DNA of 64,000 nucleotides from Gammaproteobacteria bacterium (lineage in GTDB: Bacteria > Pseudomonadota > Gammaproteobacteria > Pseudomonadales > Porticoccaceae). Shown here piece after piece: positions 1-9,000 of this stretch. Numbering within the stretch: the first letter of the stretch is position 1; each line of letters begins with the position of its first letter. The DNA lies in the NCBI GenBank assembly GCA_018069465.1, contig JAGPUW010000008.1, positions 62,001 to 126,000 of the forward strand, read 5' to 3'. Under the pieces are notes generated by a model that saw nothing but the letters and a program-made list of their open reading frames with translations, had not been told where the DNA came from and made no database searches. A program made the position numbers and the translations under genes.

Positions 1-3000
1 ACCGGTGCCGGCATAGGCGGTTTCGATATCAACTGTTTCATCTTTGGCGATGCTTGTCGTGACATCGCTCGAGTGATCGGCGGCACCGGTAAACAACTTG
101 CTCGCACTATCGGCAGCCGTTTGGTTTTCCCCCGCTAATTCCCAGTTAGAACCGAAAGGTACAAGTCCCAGGTTGAGCGTCGTATTCTCATCACCAACAA
201 AGCGGTAACGCAGGCCATTGACAGCATCAACGGTGTCGCCCTGCACCATGGATTGCGAACCATCGAGATGGGTGTAACGTGATGCGGTGCTATAACCAGA
301 GGTAGAGCCAGTCAATATGCCGGAAATAGAATCTTGAGCCGGATTGACAGAATCAGCGCCATCGCCGCTGACGCCGGCCCCAACACTCACTACCGATACC
401 GCACCACTAACACCAAAGCCACCACTGGCGGCAAAGGCCACAACAGTTGAGGCCAAATTGCGATCGGCATTGGCATGGATACTCACATCGCGAAGGGCGG
501 AAATATAAGAATCGCTGCCAATAAAGGCAGAGGTACTGTTATTGACGGTAATCACATCCACCGACGCACCGATGCCCATCCCGCCAGCAGCGGCAGCACC
601 GACTAATTCCAAACGGTCGCCACGTTGATTCACATCCGTTCGGCTATCGGCCGTCACCAGCACATCATTACTGGCCCGCACATCGGCATGGTTGCCATTT
701 AGGCTGTCGTCGCCAATCCAGGCCGAGGTGTCGGATGCAACGACCAATACACCCACGGTACCCGCCAGGGCACCTGCTCCCGCAGAGCCAGATGCCGCTA
801 TGACCGAGGCCTCTTCAAAGGCATCGGCATGCACGGAAACATCATTACCCGCCACCAAAGTCGCCCCGGCGACATAGGCATTGGTACTACCTTCAAAAAT
901 ACCGACAGAAACGGTGGCGCCAACCGCACCAAAGCCACCACCGAGCGAACCATCGCTAATGCCAGCGTAGACATAGGACAGGGCATCGACATTAATGTCT
1001 TGATCGGCAGTCACTTGCGCCAGGTGAATAAAGGCATCAGTGCGCGAGGTGCTTTTCACCACTGAGGCAACACCGGCTCCGCCAAAGTAGAGTCCAACAC
1101 CGACACCAACTGCCACACTGTCAATGGTTTCACGGGACACCGAGATAACATCGATATTATTGGCTGCGATGGCATCAACATCAGTGCTCACGTCATTATC
1201 GGCAATATAAGCACGGGTGGTATTGTTCAGTATGCTGGTGTCTACCGCCGCACCGAGACCAACTTGGCCACCCCCTAGAGCACCACCACCACTATCGATA
1301 TCTGTGGTTTGATGGGCCATAACGCGTAGGGAGCCATCACTGCTAATAGCGGAATCGTTAACGTAGGCTTCGGTCGTTGTCGCCACCTGATTAACCACTA
1401 AATTACCGGCAATACCCACGACGCCAGAGGCGCCAATGGTGACGGCAATGGCATCGATATCGTTTGCCGTATTGGCAACAACAGCGACGCCACTGAGAGC
1501 GCCATCATCGATAAAGTTTTCAGAACCGTCGCCGTTATCGCTCCAGTTATCAACAGTCCCCGCGTTGACACCCAGTGCGGTAATACTGGAATCACCACTA
1601 ATATAAGCACTGGTATTTGAAGATAGGAGGTTAACAAACGCGGTTATTCCCGCGCCAACCGTGCCCGATGCGGCGAGCGTACCGCCGTAGGAGGCAATCG
1701 TATCGGCAGACTCGGCAAAGACAGTTAAGGTATCTGGGGTGAATATTGTCGATCCGGAAATATAGGCCGCAACCGTATTGCCAATTAAAGCGCCACCGCC
1801 AGAACCCGCGACGGAGACCGTACCGGAGCCGGAAATACCAGCAGAAATTGTTTCTATAGTCGCAGCTGAACGCGCTTGCAGGTTTATGTTGCCCGCATTA
1901 CCACTGGCTACCGTCACGTCACTGCCGCTATCTACGGCTGCGCTTATGGTATTGGCTATATCGTTGTAAGCAACCGCAGCACCCACTGCGACAGCACCGG
2001 CACCGGTGAGCTGACCGGCAATCGCGTGTAGCCCGGAGTTATCCGTAGCGCCAATATAGACGTTACCCGTCACGTTAATATCGCCACCACTGATACGCGC
2101 ATCGATATTTTTACGAATCCAGTTTAATGACAGAGCACCGGCACCCGCAAAGGTGCCCGCGCCGCTACCAGCAATACTCAAATTGTTGATATTAGAAGTA
2201 GAGTCCGCAGCAACCCTTAGGCTATCAGCATTGACGGTGGCGTTATCAATGTAAGCTTTAATTTGATTACGGTCAGCTGAGGTGGGGTCGTCCGGATTAC
2301 CACCAACATAGTTGTAAGCGATTGAGGCACCAATTGCCGCCGTGCCCGCGCCCGCGCCGGCACCCGCCAGGGTATTCATGGTCGACTTATCGTCGGCATG
2401 GACATTGACTAAAGCGCCATCGGTAGTCGCGCTAACGGTGGCACCGTCTGATATATGCGCAGTAATGTTGTTGCGAATCCAGTTCAACGATAAGGAGCCA
2501 GCACCCGCAGCCGCACCGCCACCCGAGCCACTGACAGCGAATGACCAAATTTGCGCATCAAATTGCGCGTCATCCTCATCATCATTGCCGTCATCGGCCA
2601 ACGTCACACTGGGAGAAGTATTGTTATCAACAATGCTGGCGACGACGACAATGTCACCGTGATCAGCGCTCACGTTGGTGTTCGCGCCTTCAATACTGGC
2701 TTCAATATCGGAAACCATGTCATTGGTGGCAGAGGCCAGACCCACCGCTCCAGTGCCGCCACCAGAGCCGGCGCCGGCAACAATGACCATTAGCGGGCTG
2801 GTGCTTGCCAGGACGTTAACACTGTTATCAGCATCGACATCGGCGCCCTCTTTAATCTGCGCCTGCACTACATTGCGCATAAAGTTGATCGAAACAGAGC
2901 CTGCTAATGCCGCTGTACCCGCAGCTGCGCCACCCACGGAGACATTGACAATAAGCGCATTGGCCGTGGCAAAAACATTGACATCACCGCCCTGCGCATC

Positions 3001-6000
3001 AACTGTGGCACCGGCGATATAAGACAACACATAGCCGGCTTCACTCGACTCGGGGTTGGCAGCCACTTCGCGAGAAGGGTTGCCCGGATCACCACCAATA
3101 TAGTTATAGGAAATCGCCGCGCCACCGGCAGCCGTACCACCCACTGCCGCGCCCATGGCAATGCTAATGATGCTGGCGTCATCTTTGGCCACAACATTGA
3201 TGTCTTTATCGGTAGCCACTGTGGTGACGACTGCGCCATCGTCGATATAGGCTTCGACACGATTCTTTAACCAGTTGAGATTGATCGCGCCGCCCGCTGC
3301 AAACGTACCGCCACCCGCACCGGCAACAGCAATATTAATAATCTGTGAACCCAGATCGGTATCGTCCGGCAAGTTGCCGACATCGACACCGAGGCTCGCC
3401 AGGTCAACATCACTACCTGTCGGTGTGAAACCAGCGGTGACATTAATGTTGCCCCCCGTCGACGTCACCTCGGCACCGGAGATATACGACTTAATCGTAT
3501 TATCAACCTGTGTTGTCGATGCCGCCGCGCCAATAGCGCCCGTACCGCCAACGGCAACACCACCGGCAATCACCACCATTGTTGTACTGTCTGCCGCGCT
3601 CAGGGTGACGTCGCCAGTGGCCGTAATTTGTGCTTTATCGGCCGCTGCGGTTTGATTCAATTGCCGTGAATCGCTGATCGATGCGGAAATAGTATTTTCC
3701 AGCTGATTCACCGACACGGCCGCGCCCAGCGCAAACTTACCCGCGCCTGCGCCACCGACTGTCACGCTCACCAGCGTGCTCTCTTCTGTTGCGCTGACAT
3801 TCACAGCACCAGCGCTGTTGATATCGGCACTATCGATATTGGCGGCAACCGTGTTGCCGATCAGGTTGACACCTACGGCTGCACCGCCGCCGGTACCGGC
3901 GAAAGCAACACCACCGGCAACATTGACGTTTGTCGTTCTATCACTGGCGACAACGCTGACGCTGCCACCCACATCGACCAGGCTGTTGCTGGCACCGGGC
4001 AGAACAGGATTGCCCTCAGCGTCGTAGTCACGCTCGGCAGAAATATGCGCATCGACGCTAGAGCTTGTCTGGTTGATGGCAACGGCCCCGGATAAAGCTA
4101 CTTTTGACGAGCCTGCTCCGCCCACCGCGACACCGGTATTGCTCCCAGTTTCAGCCGCGCTAACTAGAACATTACCGCTGCTGCGCAACCGCGAGCTCTC
4201 AACCCGCGAGCGAATATTGTTATTGAGAATGTTTAATGAGAAGGCCGCGCCAATACCGGCCGACTTACCAAAGGCAACGCCACCGGAAACACCGACCAGG
4301 TTACTGTCGTCGAGTGCTTTGACACTAATGTTGCCCTGCGAACCGGCGACAACATCGGTGTTGATAATGGCCGCTTCGACCACGTTATCCATAAAATTAA
4401 TGGCAATGGTGGCGGCTATACCGGCACCACCGGCTTTGGTCGATACGCCCGCAGCACCGGCGAAATCCAGAACGGCATTATCGGCTTTGGCACTGACACT
4501 GAGATCGGCGCCATGCTCAATGGTGGCATTTTCAATTTTCGCTGACACCGCATTGTCAAAACTGGCAAACGCTACGGCGACACCAACCCCGGCTTTACCG
4601 CCGAAGGCCCCGGCCCCGGCAACTTGTATCAATTGCGTATTATCTTCAGCACTCACGGCTAAAGTCGACTCTGCTACCAGGTCAACATCTTTAATAAAGG
4701 CGGCAACCGTGTATTCACTAAACGACATCGCAAAAGAGCCGGCAATAGCGGTGCCGCTGGTACCTGTTGCGCCTGCCAAACCCGCTGCCACATTGACGAT
4801 GGTGCCGCTACGATTGGCACTGACACTGACCGCATCTGCCCAAATCGTAGAATTTACGCCCTGGCCGTCGATATAGGCCTCTATAGAGCCAAATACGAAG
4901 GTAAAGCTCAAGGCGCCCGCAAGCCCGGTACCCGAACCGCCATTCGATCCCGAGGCAAAGGCCACCGCACCGGCCGCTGTTACCAAATCGGTCTCATCCT
5001 CAGCGCTCAGTGTGAGATCACCGCTGGGTAGAATCGAGGTGTCCGCCAGATCAGCGGCGGCCTTGAGGGTAATACTGCCGGGGTTATGGATATAAGCATT
5101 GGCCGTATCGTCGATCACATTGAGGCTGATGGAAGCCGAAACGGCAAGCCCGCTACTGGCACCGCTGCCACTTGTGTCGGCCTGGGAAACGCCCGAGTTA
5201 GAGGCATTATTTTGCACCTTGCCACTGGACTGCATTTCGCCCAGCACTGAACCCCATTGGGTTTGCCAGTCGAGTAAATCTTTATCGCTTTGCGCTGATC
5301 CGTCGGAGCCCTGGGTGCCACCGGTGCCCGTAGACCCGTCACTGGGCGCCGGGGTCGATTTGCCGCCCGCTTTAGAGCCGGCGATGGCCATGGCGCTAAC
5401 ATAACCGTCGTTGCCGGCATGTACGTGCATGTCGCCATCAGCTGACAGGTTCAATAAGTCGGTGCTGTTTACACCGTCAAAATCACCCACTACCGCTTGC
5501 GTATCACGGGTCGTGACATTGATCGCAACAGAACCCCCGACACCGGCTTTGTCACCACCGGCAATGCTGCCCGCAGCACTGAGCAGGAAGGTGGTATCTG
5601 TGGCGTCGACAAAGACACTGCCACCGTTGGCGTCAGTGTCATCAACGGCGCCGCTGCCAACAACAATGTTTGAGCCATTGGCAATTTGAGCGTGGGTTTG
5701 GTTATCGATGATATTGACAACAACGGTGCCATTGACACCAACGTTGCCCGACAGACCACCGGCCTTACCGAGGGTGGCCAATAGCGTATCGTTGGCGGCA
5801 TCGACCTCAAGGCTGTCAGCGTAGAGGCTTACGCCTTCACCAATAAGGGCTTTGGAGGTGTTTTCTAATAAATAAACACCGACACTTAAGCCCACACCGT
5901 TGGCTGTTTTGGTTTTACCTAAGGGGTTGCTGAGCACATCACCCACGGCATTAATGGTTTGGCTGATACTGCTCGACTCAACCACAACCGCCTGCTCAGT

Positions 6001-9000
6001 CGCCAAATTCTGAATGGCCTGGTCCTGGTTGATGAGTGCGCCGCCACGAATTTCGGCAATTGCTTCATGGTCGACACTGAGTACCATGACTGAGCCGGCG
6101 ACCCCTGTTTTTTGACCGGCTGCCGTGGCTTTCGTCTCAGACGCGAAGGGTTTTAACTCCAGGCCCAGGGTTTTTAAGGTGAGTTTTTCACCCTCTTTAG
6201 CTTCGGCAATATCCGTAATGCGCTGGGCTATTGCGCCCCAGACCTCTTTGGCGGTTGATTCATTGGGCGAGCCCAGTGAGAGCCACAAATCTTCATCGTC
6301 AAAGTCTGTGCTGGTGAGATCAAAGTCAGGGTCTGTCACGCCAAGATATTCATAACGTGAAATTTGATCTTGCAGGGATGCCTCAATGACATCGGCGTCA
6401 TTGAGTTTCACATCAACAGTATTGCCCGTTTCAAGGGTCGCGTGATCGAGGTTCGCGCCGGTTTCCATATTGAAGGTGGCGCTGTCATCTTTAAAGAAGG
6501 TAATAAGGTCGATGCCCCAGACCTCGTACCAATCGATTTCGTTGGTGGTATCGGCGCTGACTTTTAGCCCGGCACCGGCATCAACCTCGGCATCAAGGCC
6601 GATATAACTTTCTGCTGTATTGGTGTACAAACCGACCGCCGTCGCCAGTGAGCCGGCAAAGCCAGACTTGGTGCTACTGGCAGAGTCGCCATTGGAGCCA
6701 TCGACCGACGATGAAGCAGAGATTTTTGGTGAGCTGGCAATGCTGGCAGTGACGATAACGCCGCCGTCTGCCTCAATATCGGCAGTGCGGGCGTTGTTGG
6801 ACAAAACATCATCGCCGATATGGGCACTGACATTATTGTTGTCGATCATCAATGCCAGTGCGGCACCAATACTAAATTTGCTAGTGGCCTGAGATTTTGA
6901 CGTCGACTTTTTCTCGCCTTCTGGACTATCTTCCTGGGCCGCTTTTAGGTCTTGCCACAAAAAGAACACACTGGCGGCACCATCGACAAATTTAGCAGCG
7001 CTTTCACCGAGGAGGTTTTCCGCAGCGACGCTGCTCGATTCTGCCAAATAACTCTGCACTGATTTCTTGGCATTATCATCGGCATCGACCGGGTCGGATG
7101 CCGAGCCAATACCCGCCTCGGCCGCAACGCCACCATCTTTGCCGATATCTTTCGCCGAGTGGGTGGCCGACACCAGTACAAAGCCCTCTGCATCGACAGT
7201 GCCATCCAGTGAGGTCGTGACGTCGGTATTTTCAACACTCACCGCGATCGCCAAACCCACTTTGCCGTTCTTACCGGCGGTGGATTTTGCATTGGTGTAG
7301 TTGCGGTCAATGGCATTCGCCACCAGGCGCACATCACTACCCGATATCAGCGTGGCGCTTTCGCCAACGACGATACTGACATTGGCATTAATCACGCTAA
7401 CGGCAACGGCCGCTGCCACACCTTTACCCGGCAATACTTTTTCCTGGCCGCCAATGGTTATTTTTTTATCGTCACCGGCGACATCGGCAACGGCTTTAAC
7501 TTGTGTTTCTCCGATGGCACTGAGTAATAAATCGCCAATGGTGGTAGTGATAGAGCCGTCCACTGTCAGCGTCGATTCAGTGTTGGCAATAGACAAGGCG
7601 CCGCCGAACAACCACGACAGAGGTTCTGATTCAGCGGTGGCATTAGCCGAGGACTGGGCTGCAAACTCCTCCGCTTCAATAACTGCGGCAGAGCCAATAA
7701 CAACATTCGCCTTAGAGGTGGAAATTGCCACGCCAGCAATTAAGCTGAACTGATCAATAGCACTGAGCAATTGGTCGGCGCCTTTGACGAGCTGCTCTAG
7801 TGCCCAGTGGCTATTGTTTTCAAAGAAGTGATCGGCCTCAGCCTCGGCAGAAACACTGACCGTGGCACCGTATAAATGGGCGCCATTAATGGTGACAGAG
7901 GCTTCGTTGTAATCAACATTGGCAAAGCCAAAGCCGGTAAAGTCTTTTATTTTGTCGGCAGCGCTAATGCTGATATCGCCGGAATTACCGCTGCCACGGG
8001 CATCGAGCACTACGCCGTCGCCAATAACAATATGGCGGGCCTTTAGTTCAATACTGCCCGCATCACCAGCGCTGTTGGAGGTGTCGATATTATAAGTCAG
8101 TAGTAAACGATCATCGGCAGAAAGGGAGAAATCTGCTGTCCTGGTGCCGCTTTGGGGGACAGTAATATCCCCTGTAAGGGCAATAGAGCTATCGCTATGT
8201 ACTTCAAAAACCAGGTGTCCTGTCCAAGCCACATAGTCCAGAACGCTAGCGTCTACGCTACTGGCTTGCAGCACAATGCGGTCTGTTGAGCGGTTGCCAG
8301 TGACGGTAATTAAATCACTGTCATCACCGTCATTGAGAACAATGGCGCTGGTATCAATATGAAACTCAGCATCAGCTGTGCCTACACCATCGCCAGTGCC
8401 AACTAAGGTGTCGCCTGCAGCGCCGTGCAAGATGACATGACTGCCCATAAAGGCGGAGGCATCGAGGCGGTTAATTGAGGCGCCACCGGCCAATTCGGCC
8501 TTTTCTATACCCGTTAAAGTATCGCTCTCTTCAAAGACCGAGGTATCGCTATCGGTATCAATGTTTAACTCGGTGCCACTTAAATATAAGTCGGCATCAC
8601 GGGTCACCAATAAAATATCGACACTGCTATCAATGGCACCTTCTTTAGCGCCGCGAATCGTGTCATCACCCGCTCCTCCCCTGAGCAGGTCGCCACCTTG
8701 AGAACCGATTAGCGTATCGTTACCGTCACCGCCAGTTAGCGAGACGTAGCCCACCGCCATCGCACTACCTTGCCAGGCGCTCGCCAGTGTTGGTGCAGCC
8801 ACTAAACCCAGTAGCCCCAGGCGCTCGGCAGCCAGGGAGCCATCACCGAGAGTTAAGCTTAGGGTGCGATCCGTTGCACCGCTATGAATGAGAGACAGTC
8901 CGGTGCCGTCCGCTGCAATTTCTACATTTAGCGCCTCATCCAGGGACGATAAAATGTCGAGTACATCGCCTAAGGTTTTCGCATTGTTTAAATCAACGTC

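Noticed and set aside
4073-4876. Long plus-strand open frame (267 codons) and several others of 80-180 codons within the first 11.7 kb
   Set aside because: They lie antisense to the continuous giant reading frame and are Ala/Pro/Thr-rich translations of its repeats with no recognisable domain. They are a by-product of biased codon use.
1-8000. Periodic repeats that might be taken as a CRISPR or satellite array
   Set aside because: The periodicity (about 150-200 bp) is degenerate, in frame, and reflects protein repeats of the giant gene. There are no identical direct repeats with unique spacers.
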